Positions 17,712 through 27,415 of a stretch of DNA of 64,000 nt are shown in pieces (positions within the stretch are counted from its first letter, which is position 1; the number at the start of each line of letters is the position of its first letter). The position numbers were made by a program, and so were the translations under genes. The notes beneath the pieces are model-generated. The model saw only the letters and a program-made list of their open reading frames with translations. It ran no database searches and was not told where the DNA came from. Source of the DNA: DATATJ01 sp963789075 (GTDB lineage: Bacteria > Acidobacteriota > Vicinamibacteria > Vicinamibacterales > CAVVIG01); NCBI GenBank assembly GCA_963789075.1, contig CAWBJQ010000003.1, positions 310,001 to 374,000 on the forward strand. The letters run 5' to 3'.

Positions 17712-20483
17712 TCAAGAATCGACGAATGCGCCGGCGAGCGATTCGAGCGCAGACTGCATCTCGATGCTCGAGTGAAAGCGCACGTCCGCGCGGACCGCGA
17801 GCGCGCGCTCGAAGAAGGCCGTTAACAGCGCCAATCTATCCCGACGACATGCGCTCGCGCTGGCGAGATGGATTTGCAGGGCACGACGAATCGCGCGATC
17901 GCCGGCCGCGGTCTCCAGGAGATTTCGGCCGGCCATGGCTTCGAGCAGGACGACCGAGAGCGCCCAGAGATCCACGGCCGGCTCCGGCGGCGCACCGCGA
18001 TAGCTTTCCGGTGGCAGGTATCCGTGCGTGCCGGCGGGCCTGGCGTCGCCAATGCCGGACCTCGACGGCAGCTCGACGGGCGATGGCTCCATGATCGTGG
18101 CGAGGCCGAAATCCAGAAGCTTCGGTGCGCCAGCCGCCGTGAATGCGATGTTACTGGGCTTCAGATCGCGATGCAGGACGCCTCTGGCGTGCATGTACGC
18201 CAGCGCTTGCGCGAGCTGGATGCCCATCGCGAGGACTGCGGCTGGCGACATCGGCCCGCGCTCCAGCCGGCGCGCGAGTGTTCCGCCCGCCAAGTACTCC
18301 ACGACGAGGACCGGTGTGCGCCGCCAGAGCTCGAGGCCATAGATCGTCGCAAGCGATCCGTGATTCAGGACCGCCATGGCGCGCGCCTCGTCTCGCAGGC
18401 GCGCCACCGTACCGTCGCGGAGATCCGGCAGCGTTTTCAGGGCCACGTCGCGATCGAGCGTTGTGTCGCGCGCGAGATACACGACACCCATTCCTCCTGA
18501 GCCAATCCGGCGCGCCACGACGAATTTGCCAGCGAGATGACGTGGGAGCGAGGCCACAGCGGTGTCGCTTCCGCATCGGCACGGCAGCGGCCTCGAGTCG
18601 GTCAGCAGGCCGCACCGGACACACTCGAACGCGGCTTCGTCTCGGCTCTCCGCCACCACGCCGTCCGGCATCTTCAGCCTCGTCGAATCTCCCGAATTCG
18701 GCGGCTCCCCACGCAGCGGCTGCGCCGATCATCAACGTCGAGATGAACCAGCGATCCCGGCGATCGAAAGGACGACCGCCACGCCTGGGGCCGCAGACGA
18801 CGATGGCGGCGATCGCGCCGTCGCGTCGCTTCAGCGGAGCCATCAGGGCGACGCCATTGGCCGTCACCCAGTCGCGATCCGCTGCCGGAATCAGCGACAG
18901 CAGCGGGCTGTCTGATGACACATCGAGCGGCACGGCCGTCTCGCCGAGCATCGCGAGCAGGACGCTATCGTGCGCCAATGATCCAACGCCGTGAGACTGA
19001 TCCACGAAGGCGGTGGTCTGCCCGCCGCCGCTGCTCCGCGCCACGAGGATCCGCGTCGTGGCGGCTCCGGCCCCGCGCCGCAGCTCTCGGCTGAGCACCG
19101 CGCCGATCTCGCGCTGGCTGCGCGCAACGCGCACGCGCTCGAGCGCTGCGGCCAAGCGCTCCTGATGGCCGGCGGCTCGCTTGACGCCGCGAGCGGCCAG
19201 TGCCTCCAGCACTCGCGCGCGCGCCGCGAGCAAGGCCGCCTGCCGCGGCACACGGCAGCAGCAGCCACGCACGCGATTGGACGACGAAATCGGCAATCGC
19301 CACACGCCGGAATCGATAGAGCAAGATCGACAGCGCCGCGAGCGGGGTGACGATCGCCGTCGCTGCCGCGGCATGGGCAAGCCGATCGCGCACCGACTTC
19401 AGGATCAGCACCTGACGCTCGAACGGACGGTCCGCGACCAGCGCCGTGGTCGTCAGAATCGGCATCGCCGTGAGCGCTCCGACGATCAGGCGGTCGGTCC
19501 AGAGCCGCGACGGCGAGATGGCCGTCAGGAACCAGTCGTTCGCACGTGGCAGCGCCATGCGAATGACGCCGCACACCAGCAACGGCGCGGTGCCAACCGC
19601 GATCGAACCGGCGAAACGGAGGACCTTGCGCCGCTCTGCCGCAGGCGCCCGGCGCGCCCGCACCAGGATCGCGGCCGCGGCTGGAAGAAGCGCCAGCACG
19701 AACAGATGCCAGAACGCGTTGCCCGGATCATCCCGCGCCAGCAGCGCACAGCGATCCGTGGTCGATCAGGTGATACGCGATCGCGGCGTTGACACCGAAC
19801 AAGACACTCCCCAACAGCCACGCGGCAGCGGCGACCCGCCTGGCGAGCACGTCAAACCCGGTGAATCGCTGCACGATCGGAAACACGACGGCGAATTCCC
19901 ACAGCGCAGCAGGCGCGAATGCTTCAGGAAACAATCCGCGAAAGAGAGCGTCGAGCCACACCGGCGAGGGATCGGAGAGTGCCGGCCAGAGCGCGCGCGC
20001 GCAAACGCGCTCGCGGCCGCCGCGAACATCGTGAGCAGAAAGAGTCCGCGGCGATCGCGCGCTGTAGCGGCGCCGAGCAGGAGACTGGCCGCGGCGAAGG
20101 CCAGCGCGAGCACAATCTGGGTCGTACGAAAGGGTCCCGCGGACCCTCTGAGAAACGCGATCCCCAGCGCACCAAGACCGCAGACGATCTGCGCGGCGGC
20201 CACCGCGAGCACCAGTCGGACGATGAGGAGCGAGCCGGGAAGCGTCGCGGACGACCGCGAGAGAAGAAGACGCCGCGCGGCGCAGGCGATCGAGCAGGCA
20301 GAGATTCTCGAAGAGGACGCGGTCCTGCGGAGTCTGCGCGCGGGTCAGCAGAGTGGTCCACGCGATCGGCGTCCGATCGATGAACGCGTCGGTGACGTCG
20401 GTCCGGAGTCGAGGCGAGTCAGCGCTCGCGCATGGATTCCGCCAATCGGCCCACCGCGCGGCGAAGCGCCATTCTCGCAGCAT
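17712..20483 (-). CDS. Multi-transmembrane, GAF and zinc-ribbon Ser/Thr protein kinase (several frameshifts)
   Basis: One long reading can be assembled across several frames. First come about eight or nine membrane helices (20.4-19.3 kb), then a GAF-like domain (AGAATTRILVARSSGG to KRRDGAIAAIVVCGP), a zinc ribbon (CVRCGL, CRCGS), and a kinase domain. The kinase part (17712-18671) is intact: GSGGMGVVYLARD, VALKTL, HRDLKPSN, DFGLA and a PPE in place of APE. Frame changes fall near 20275, 20000 (a GC dinucleotide run), 19748, 19245 and 18660. The true start is uncertain: the ATG at 20483 overlaps the sigma gene by 65 bases. It probably phosphorylates the partner sigma factor or its target. Confidence 0.7.
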
Positions 20484-20977
20484 TTGGTGATCGACCGGTC
20501 ATGCACCCGAGTTGCTCGTGTGTGTAATCGAGCTCGACGTGCGCGACGATGATCTCGCGATCCGCGCGCGTCAGGCGTGCGAGCGCGGCGCGATAGCGCG
20601 CCTCCGTTTCAGCGGCGATCGCTCGATCGAACGGGGAGGGCCGCCGAAGCCGCCAGCGTGTCCGGCAGCGCACACGAGGTTCCTGAGCGAGCAAGGCGGC
20701 GATGCTCGTCGCGAATCCGATTGCGGACGGCTTCGCGCAGATACGCCGCGAGTGCGTGCCGGCCCTGTGGTTCGAATGCGTCGAGACGGCCGAGCGTGCG
20801 AAGCCACGCGTCCTGAATCAGGTCCGACGTATCGGCTGCGGCGCGAGCCCAGCGGGGAAGACGGCCGTGCGCCCAGGCGCGAAGAGGAGACAAACAGCGG
20901 CGGACCAGTTCTCCGATGGCGCTCGAGTCGCCGCGCCGCGCGCCTGCGAGCAGTCGCCATGAGGTGGGCTCCACCAC
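20419..20977 (-). CDS. ECF-type RNA polymerase sigma factor (one frameshift)
   Basis: This about 185-residue sigma factor has region 2 (ADTSDLIQDAWLRTLGRLDAF, FxxYLREAVRNRIRDEHRR) and region 4 (ALARLTRADREIIVAHVELDY with HEQLGCMTGRSPNAARMALRRAV). The frame changes near 20640 between the two. A kinase gene follows and overlaps its 3' end. Pairing of ECF sigma factors with membrane Ser/Thr kinases is typical of Acidobacteria and Planctomycetes, where phosphorylation can activate the sigma factor. Here that link is inferred from position only. Confidence 0.82.
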
Positions 20978-21017
20978 ACACGTTCCTTACGAGTATTTTA
21001 GGACCGCTCGCAAGCAC

Positions 21018-21055
21018 ATATACGTTCATATGATCAGTAACATATGAACATATAC
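21018..21055. promoter_or_regulatory. Palindromic operator upstream of XRE gene 1
   Basis: A perfect inverted repeat GTTCATATG (21024-21032), eight-base spacer, CATATGAAC (21041-21049) extends imperfectly outward to ATATAC on both sides. It lies in the AT-rich gap between the divergent ECF sigma gene and the first XRE regulator. The arm and spacer size suit a dimeric helix-turn-helix protein. Confidence 0.6.
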
Positions 21056-21097
21056 GGGGTGGTCACCGAACGGCACGTTGCCCAATAGTCGAGCCTC

Positions 21098-21440
21098 ATG
21101 CGAGAGAACCTGCGTGACGCCGGCTCCGTCTGGGCAGGAACGTCAAGCGGCTACGAGCACCTTCGCGGACTCAGTCAGGAAGCGCCTCGCGGAGCTGGCC
21201 GGCACCACGAACAAGCACCTCGGTCAGGTGGAGCGCGGTCAGGCCAGTGCCACTATCGACAAACTCACGGGGATTGCGGACGGACTCTCGGTGAACATCG
21301 TCGAGCTGTTTCGCACGCTACCTGCCAACATGCCGGAGCTTCGCACGTTCCTCTTCACAGAGCGTGAGCTGGAGCAGATCGAGCAGTCGCTTCTCGTCGT
21401 CGCGCGCAAAACCAAGCGCGCGGCACGTCGACGCGACTGA
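21098..21440 (+). CDS. XRE-family helix-turn-helix regulator 1 (frameshifted near the N terminus)
   Basis: The DNA-binding domain reads GLSQEA in one frame and LAELAGTTNKHLGQVERGQ in the next, with an extra C near 21190. The rest, ATIDKLTGIADGLSVNIVELF, completes the helix-turn-helix. Upstream, LRLGRNVKRLR is readable in yet another frame, so the N terminus has a further shift and the start is uncertain. The ATG at 21098 is my best guess. The C-terminal helix ends KTKRAARRRD. A palindromic operator lies just ahead. Confidence 0.7.
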
Positions 21441-21547
21441 GCGCGTCGAGCGCAGAATCCTCCTCTCTACCAGCCCTGCCGTTGCGACTGACCCCGTCAG
21501 TATCGACTCCTCACATCCTCGATCGACGGCACTGAACTGATAAATGA

Positions 21548-21608
21548 CCACTATCAGTGGCACCACTTATATGTCTATAAATGTATTGACAGGACCACCT
21601 ATAGGTGG
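21548..21608. promoter_or_regulatory. Palindrome cluster between the two XRE genes
   Basis: A hyphenated palindrome CCACT-ATC-AGTGG lies at 21548-21560 and a perfect 14-bp palindrome CCACCTATAGGTGG at 21595-21608, with AT-rich sequence between. Both share the outer CCAC/GTGG. The surrounding interval 21441-21642 holds no gene. The regulators on both sides converge here, so these are not obvious promoters. Possible roles are extra operators or a terminator-like element. Confidence 0.45.
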
Positions 21609-21642
21609 CATCGTCGTCGTCGCGCGAGCCGATGAATGAGAG

Positions 21643-22045
21643 TCAGCGACCGGATCGGCGCGGGGCGCGAGCGAGAAGCGGGCGAGGCTGACGGCCGAGG
21701 ATCCGATCGACGGCGGCGGTCAGTGTCGTGAGCGTCGCGGTGATGCTGTCGACGTCGCTGGGCAACAGGCGATAGGGGATCGCCTCAACGGGCGTGATGG
21801 TCTGGAACAGCTCGCCCACGGGGACCGATAACGCCCGGGCGAGCCGGACCAGGACGTCGGCGCCGGGGTCGGCCTTCGCCAGCTCGATCCGGCCGAGATA
21901 CTTGTAGCTGAGGCCAGCGAGCTCGGCGAGCGCTTCCTGCGACATGTCTGCGCTCGAGGCGCAGATGGCGGAGCTGTGCGCCGAGCGGCCGGAGCACGGC
22001 CGGACGCGGGCGGGGCTTTCTGGCGGCGGGCTTCCGGCGAGACAC
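21643..22045 (-). CDS. XRE-family helix-turn-helix regulator 2 (one frameshift)
   Basis: A basic N terminus (SRRKPAARKPRPRPAVLRPL) leads to LGAQLRHLRLERR, then a frame change near 21950, then the helix-turn-helix MSQEALAELAGLSYKYLGRI followed by LVRLARALSVPVGELFQTI. The C-terminal tail ends ARAPRRSGR. It resembles regulator 1 and is arranged convergently with it, suggesting duplication. The GTG at 22045 is the likely start. A palindromic operator lies 48 bp upstream. Confidence 0.72.
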
Positions 22046-22092
22046 ACGAGTTGTGTACTGCAGAGCCGCGCCGCTGGAGAACCATCTATCGT

Positions 22093-22117
22093 GGTTATTA
22101 ATTCAGTTTTAATAACC
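22093..22117. promoter_or_regulatory. Palindromic operator between XRE gene 2 and an ECF sigma gene
   Basis: A perfect inverted repeat GGTTATTAA (22093-22101), seven-base spacer, TTAATAACC (22109-22117) sits in the short divergent region between XRE regulator 2 and the next ECF sigma gene. Arm length and spacing are nearly the same as the operator ahead of regulator 1, although the sequence differs. Confidence 0.55.
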
Positions 22118-22150
22118 GCTATAGATATTAACACCGGAAGGATTGGTCTG

Positions 22151-22810
22151 ATGAACAACAGCGCCGACCGGACATGTCGGTGTCACTCCCGGCAGCCGAT
22201 CGGACGCTGAGCTGATCGCCGGCATCAGCGCGGAAAACGGCGATGCGTTCGAAATGTTCTTTCGCCGGTATGTGCGGTTGGTCTCTCGCGTGGCGGCCGA
22301 CATTCTGCGCGACCCCAGTGAAGCGGAGGACGCCGCACAGGAAGTGTTTCTGGAAATTTATCGAAAGGCGCATCTGTACGATCCGCGCGCGGATCGGTCA
22401 GAGTGTGGCTCCTCCAGTATGCCTATCATCGAACCTCTGAGACGCAAGGCCGTACTCGGACGACGCGCTGCGTATCGAGGCGAATCGCTCGAGGTCGTCG
22501 ATGGATTGGTGGACGATGAGCGACAAGGCGACTGACGCGGGAGGAGTGCCGCTGGGTCATTCGTGCGGGGCTGGCGCAGTTGCCCGAGCGTCAGCGGACG
22601 ACGCTGGAGTTGGCGTGTTTCGAGGAACTGAGCCTGCGGGACGTGGCGGCGCGCCTGGGTGTGTCAGTGGGATCCACTCGCCACTACTACTATCGCGGGC
22701 TGGCGCGCCTGCAGGCCTGGGCGCGCGCGGAAGGAGTGGAAGGGGAGTCCGCGGACGAGCGAACTGGCGCTGGATGTTACTCGCGGGCGCTTGGACCGCG
22801 GACTCCATAG
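22151..22810 (+). CDS. ECF-type RNA polymerase sigma factor (at least four frameshifts)
   Basis: The ATG at 22151 has GGAAGGA eight bases upstream. The assembled reading shows region 2 (ENGDAFEMFFRRYVRLVSRV, RDPSEAEDAAQEVFLEIYRKA, VRVWLLQYAYHRT) and region 4 (GLAQLPERQRTTLELACFEE with LSLRDVAARLGVSVGSTRHY). Frames change near 22175, 22395, 22435 and 22530. Region 4 runs in one frame to the stop at 22810. It overlaps convergently with the sigma-54 activator gene by 34 bp. No anti-sigma factor is adjacent. Confidence 0.75.
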
Positions 22811-23803
22811 CGCTTCATCAGACGATACAACTGATGCCGAGACAGGCCGAGATCAGCGGCGGCGCGTCCCTGTCTGGAACCATTTCTTTCCAAGGCTGAG
22901 ATGATGTCGACCGCCGCCGGCGGCGGTGCCCGGCGGCCCGAGTCGGCCTGAGTGTGCGGGCCAGGCGCGCCGAAATCGTGTGGCAAATGACGAGGCGTCA
23001 GCGTCGACGCAAGGCCGGCCGCGACCATCATCCGTTCGAGAACATTCTCGAGCTCCCGCACGTTGCCTGGCCACCGATATCGAATCAACAGCTCCAGCGC
23101 TTCTGGAGCGATTGTCGGCACCGGCCGCCTCCGGCGTGCGGCCAAGCGCGACAGGATCGCGTCGGCCAACGCCCGCACGTCCCTGGCGCCCCGACTACGG
23201 AGCGGTCGGCACCGTCACCCCGTACACGTTGAGCCGATAGTACAAATCCTCGCGAAACCGGCCTCGCGCCCGGGCGACTGCGAGGTCGACGTTCGTCGAG
23301 GCAATCACGCGCACGTCGAACGTGGTCTCGCTGCCGCCGCCGAGTCGCTGGACCGTTCGCGCCTGGAGCGCGCGGAGCAGTTTCATCTGGAGATCGGGCG
23401 TGAGATCTCCCACCTCGTCGAGCAGCACCGTCCCGCCGCGTGCGCGCTCGAATGGTCCCGGCTGGTCGCGGATCGCGCCGGTGAACGCGCCGCGGACGTG
23501 GCCGAACAGCTCGTCCTCCACCAGCGTTGAGGACAGGCTCGCACAGTCAACGACGACGAAAGGGGCGTGCGACCGTGGTGAGACGCGATGAATCGCGCGC
23601 GCCACGCGTTCTTTCCCGGTGCCCGATTCGCCGAGAATCAACACCGTCACGTCCGGGTCGCGTGCGACGCTGAGCATGTGCTGCTTCAGCGTGCGGATCT
23701 CGGTTGACGCCCCGTCGATTTCCGGGAACGGGTCGTCCGCCGCTGGCTCCAGGCGGGTCGCGCGCCGCACCGTCAGAAGGTTGTATCCATGCGCCATTTG
23801 CAC
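22777..23803 (-). CDS. Sigma-54-dependent transcriptional activator (one frameshift)
   Basis: This NtrC-type activator of about 342 residues has a very short N terminus and no receiver domain. It carries Walker A GESGTGKE, the GAFTGA loop that contacts sigma-54, Walker B GGTVLLDEVGDL, the sensor ASTNVDLA and the WPGNVRELENVLE segment. A C-terminal Fis-type helix-turn-helix (AAADLGLSRHQLYRLMKRYG) completes it. The frame changes near 23190, between NVYGVTVPTAP and the segment leading to RALADAILSRL. Regulation by a partner protein rather than phosphorylation is likely, since no sensory domain is present. Confidence 0.87.
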
Positions 23804-23965
23804 CCCATTCGCGCCACCTCGGCGCCGTCCGGGACATGAAGGGACGGCGGCTCAGAGATCCGAGACAAGGGATGCAAACGTCTGACGAAGGCAAAACGCA
23901 CAGCTCGACGGTTCTGGAGTCAGGCGGAACCGCTCAAGCCGCAGACCTGCGGCAATAGCCCGAGG

Positions 23966-24373
23966 TTATCCTGCGCGGTACACGCACAGCGCGGCAAGGC
24001 CGAACGCGAGGCCCGCGTAGAAGTACGCCGTGTCGGAGACGCTCTGGACCTGTAAGGCGGCCTGCTCGATGTCGTCTCGTCGCTCCAAATCCAGCCCTGC
24101 AGCCTCGAGAGCAGCACGCCACGCGGTCCGTGCGTCGGTGAGCTCGAGGTGATTCCGGGCAGCTGCTTCAATCGCGCTGAACAGATCGTCCTCACCCCGT
24201 ACAGCGGGGTCGAAGATACCCCGCGACGGAACCTTGATGACAGCGAGCGCCGTCAGTTCCAGCAACGCGGCCGCGTGTCCGCGTGGGCATTCGAGCTGCG
24301 CGGCCCGAATGACGTGACGCAGCGCCTGAGGCCACTCGGCGGGCATCACAGGCTGCGATCGACGAGGGTGCAT
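23966..24373 (-). CDS. Small hypothetical protein with C-terminal membrane segment
   Basis: This 135-residue protein is mostly helical and ends in a hydrophobic stretch (TAYFYAGLAFGLAALCVYRAG) that could anchor it in the membrane, with the bulk in the cytoplasm. I do not recognise a family. It is divergent from the lasso-peptide cluster and shares the about 440-bp upstream region with it, so co-regulation is possible. Confidence 0.6.
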   Translation of the reverse strand: MHPRRSQPVMPAEWPQALRHVIRAAQLECPRGHAAALLELTALAVIKVPSRGIFDPAVRGEDDLFSAIEAAARNHLELTDARTAWRAALEAAGLDLERRDDIEQAALQVQSVSDTAYFYAGLAFGLAALCVYRAG

Positions 24374-24648
24374 GGAAACCTCCTTCGACGGTCAACACCG
24401 ACGAAAGGACGCGGGTCCGGCATGGGAGAATGGCACCAGACTCGTCGACCAGAGCGGCGTGGTTGACGGGTTAGGCTCGGTCGCGTGTTTGTGGCACGCG
24501 GCCGAGCCGCTTTTCTGTACGGACGCTCGCGAATGTGCCAGTGAGGCGGCGCCAAGTGAAGGAGGGAATGGGCGCTCGCGACGAAAAGAATGAGCAAGCG
24601 AACGTCTCAGGCTAGCCCCATCGTTCGCCGAACACAAGGGAGAAGGTC

Positions 24649-24711
24649 ATGCCAACTTTTCCTCTCGTCGCGGCCTGAAAAACTGCGCGCGCGCAGTGCG
24701 CGCACTGCGCG
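24649..24711 (+). promoter_or_regulatory. Mini-ORF and perfect 22-bp palindrome upstream of the lasso cluster
   Basis: The 24374-24810 interval contains no convincing gene. Within it, a nine-codon reading frame (ATG 24649, stop 24676-24678) has GGAGAAGG upstream. A perfect 22-bp palindrome follows at 24690-24711, CG-rich with CAGTG/CACTG cores. A leader peptide plus hairpin would be one reading; a protein-binding palindrome is another. Neither is proven. Confidence 0.35.
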
Positions 24712-24810
24712 AAGCAGCCTCGCGCGCCGCGGGCCGTGAAGGTTTCGGAACAATTCGGCGACCGCGATCGTGGCATGTCCGTTGCGCGTGGATCACGCGG
24801 AGCGCATGAC

Positions 24811-25089
24811 ATGCAGACCGATCGATTTCGCGCATCACCGTTGGTCCGCGCCTCTGTATCGTCCGATGGCCTCGTGCTGCTCGATGTCGGCGGCGGTCTC
24901 GTGCTGGCGTCGAATCCGATCGGCGCACGCATCTGGCAGCTCATAGAGCAGCGGTGCACGCGCGTCGAGATGGCGCGTCAGCTCGCCGCCGACTACGACA
25001 TTCCGATCGAACGCGCACACAGCGACGTCGGCGCCTTCATCGCGGCGCTGATGCAGCGCGGCCTCGTGAGCGAGGAGCCGTGGTGTTGA
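24811..25089 (+). CDS. Lasso peptide biosynthesis B1 protein (PqqD-like leader-binding RRE)
   Basis: This 92-residue PqqD-family protein should bind the leader of the precursor peptide and deliver it to the B2 protease. The family pattern is clear: LLDVGGGLVLASNPIGARIW, then LAADYDIPIERAHSDVGAF and LMQRGLVSE. The ATG at 24811 has GGAG nine bases upstream. A longer GTG-initiated reading at 24736 would add an unrelated N terminus. The stop overlaps the B2 start by seven bases, showing tight coupling. Confidence 0.87.
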   Translation: MQTDRFRASPLVRASVSSDGLVLLDVGGGLVLASNPIGARIWQLIEQRCTRVEMARQLAADYDIPIERAHSDVGAFIAALMQRGLVSEEPWC

Positions 25090-25494
25090 CCCGCCACGAT
25101 CGGCCGCGGGTCGTGCGCAGCGGACTCGCGCTCACCGTCCAGGCGTGGCTCGGTCTGCTCGTCGTTCGATCTCGCCCTGCTCGCCGGATTCGCTCGCGTC
25201 CACGACTGGCTGAAACGGCATCGTCCACGCAACCGGCGCGCCTTCCGCTCCACTCCAGACGACATCGTGTGGGCCGTCGACGAAGCGTGCGTGTGGTACG
25301 TGAAGCGCGTGGCGTGCCTGCAGCGATCGGTGATCGCCACCTGGCTGCTGCGGCGCTACGGCATGCAGGCGGAGCTCGTCATCGGCTATCGGCCGCTGCC
25401 TTTCGAATCGCACGCGTGGGTCGAAGTCGACGGCCAGGTCGTGAACGATCGGCCGCAGTACCAGAAGTTCTTCACGGTCCTGGACCGTCTCTGA
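25083..25494 (+). CDS. Lasso peptide biosynthesis B2 protease, transglutaminase-like (one frameshift)
   Basis: This about 136-residue cysteine protease cleaves the leader from the precursor. It has the Transglut_core3 layout: a catalytic Cys in ACLQRSVIATWLLRRYG, His in ESHAWVEVDG and Asp in the VNDRPQY region. An extra base near 25165 separates the N-terminal part (VVRSGLALTVQAWLGLL) from the rest (FDLALLAGFARVHDWLKRHR). The GTG at 25083 overlaps the B1 gene. It is the second gene of the cluster. Confidence 0.87.
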
Positions 25495-25511
25495 TTTTCG
25501 CAGGTCACGCC

Positions 25512-27415
25512 ATGGGAGCACACGCCGGCACTTTCTTTTTCGATGGACGCCCGGGTCGTGGGGCCTGCTGTGCGCTGCGATCCGGTCTCGAGCCGATCGC
25601 GCCAGACGGCGTGTCGGTCCACGCGGAAGACGGCGTGGCGATGGCGCATGGCGCGTTTCACGTCTGGGCCGGCGAGTCAGCGCGAGCGAACAGCCACGGC
25701 AGTCGTCAGCCGGATTCGTCGCGACGTTGGATGGGCGACTCGACAACCGTGACGATCTCTTGCTGCAACTCGGAGATTCGCTGGCCGGGGATGACACCAG
25801 TGACGTCGGGCATCGCGCTGTCGGTGTTTGAGCGATGGGGGATCGAAGGCTTACGGTTTCTGATCGGCGATTGGAGCCTCTCCATCTGGGACCCGCACCA
25901 GCGGACGCTTCACCTGGCGCGCGACTACATGGGTGTGCGGCCGCTCTATTACTGCGCGACGGATCAATCGGTGATGTGGTCGAGCAGCCTCGGCGAGATC
26001 GCACAGCGCGCGGGCCGTGTCGACGCGCTGAGCGACGAGTTCGTAGCGGCGTTCATGACGCTTCGACTCTCTGCGAACGTAACGCCGTATGTCGGAGTCC
26101 GTGCTGTGCCGACGGCAACATGCGTCTCGTTCGCCGAGGCCGGACCGGAGAGCGCGCCAGCAATTCTGGCGACTCGAGCCTGGGCTCGTGCGCTTTCGCG
26201 ACAAGAGGCAATACGAAGAACAGCTGCGCGCATTGTGGTCCGAGGCTGTCGGCGTCCGTTTGCGCGCGAACGGAGTCGTCTGGGCCGAGCTGAGCGGCGG
26301 TTTCGATTCCTCGTCTGTCGTCTGCATGGCGGACGCGCTGATCAAGGGTGGACGCGTGTTGGCACGATCGATCCAACCGCTCTCCCACGCCACGCTGTAC
26401 TCGCCGGAAGGCGACGAGCGGCGCTTCATCGCGGAGGTCGAAGCGCAGATCGGGGCGCACAGCGAAATTCTCGGCGTCGAGGATCATTCCGACTGCTTCG
26501 AGGAGGAACTGGATCGCGTGACGCCTCTGGCCGCAACGGGAGTCGAGCCTGGCGGGACTGCATCGCATTCGCGAGCAGGGCGGACGGCTCGTGTTGTCGG
26601 GGCGCGCCGGCGACGCCGTCATGGGATGCGAGCCCGACAACAGCGTGGCCGTTCTCGACGATTTCGCGGACGGCCGTCCGCTTCGGGGTCTTGCGAACGC
26701 GCGTCGCTGGAGCCGATCGTGCCGGAAGCCGTTCGTCGAAATTGCCTCGCGCGCCGCCCGCCGATGGATGTCGCCGAGTCTGTCCTCGGAGACGGAACAG
26801 GTGACGAGGCTCGTGGCGGCAGGCGGAGCCCTTCTGTCGCCTCGCCTTCGCGCTCTGGTCTCCCGCGAGGCGCCAACGGTAACGCAGGGCTCGCGAACGG
26901 TGCGCGCTTCGAAGCGCGACCTGGCGGCCTCGGTGCTCGGCTATGCGTTCGGGTCGCGGCTCAACGTGCCGTACAGTTCGCCGTTCGTGACGTATGCCTA
27001 TCCCTTCACTCATCGTCCGCTGGTCGAGTTCATGATGGCGATTCCTGGTGAGGAGCTGAGCGCGCCTGGAGACATGCGATCGCTGATGCGCCGCGCGTTC
27101 GCGGGCTTCGTGCCGGCGCGGATTCTGGGACGGATTTCGAAGGGTCATTACCCGCCGTCAGCGGCGCGCGCCATCCGTCCGCTCGCGGCGTCGCTCTTTC
27201 CTGTCGAACACCTGCAAGTGGTGCAGCGAGGTTGGATCGACCCGCAGAGCCTCGCCGCGGCGGCCCGCGCGATCGCGGACGGCGACGCGCGTGCGAGCTC
27301 AGAAATTAGACGTGCCACTCGCCTCGAGCAGTGGCTCTCTTCACGAGATCGGCGGGCGCCCGCCGTAATCCCAATACGAAAGGAGGTGACATGCCATGAA
27401 GTATTCAACGCCTGA
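25512..27415 (+). CDS. Lasso peptide macrolactam synthetase C (asparagine-synthetase-like; several frameshifts)
   Basis: This about 630-residue protein activates an Asp or Glu side chain of the core with ATP and closes the macrolactam ring. The N-terminal glutaminase-like domain includes LDGRLDNRDDLLLQLGDSLA and SVFERWGIEGLRFLIGDWSL, and DYMGVRPLYY. It lacks the MCGI start with catalytic Cys, so it should not use glutamine. The synthetase domain has the ATP-binding loop SGGFDSSS and GRAGDAVMG. Frames change near 25700, 25805, 26160 and 26545. Its last codons overlap the precursor gene. Confidence 0.83.

Noticed and set aside
21585..21608. TTGACA as a -35 box in the XRE palindrome region
   Set aside because: No matching -10 box at the right distance, and no gene starts downstream on that strand nearby.
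22777..22810. Overlap of sigma factor and sigma-54 activator as a fused gene
   Set aside because: The genes are convergent on opposite strands, so only their 3' ends overlap.
24372..24593. 73-codon plus-strand frame ahead of the lasso cluster
   Set aside because: It starts inside the divergent gene region, has no ribosome site and no recognisable pattern.
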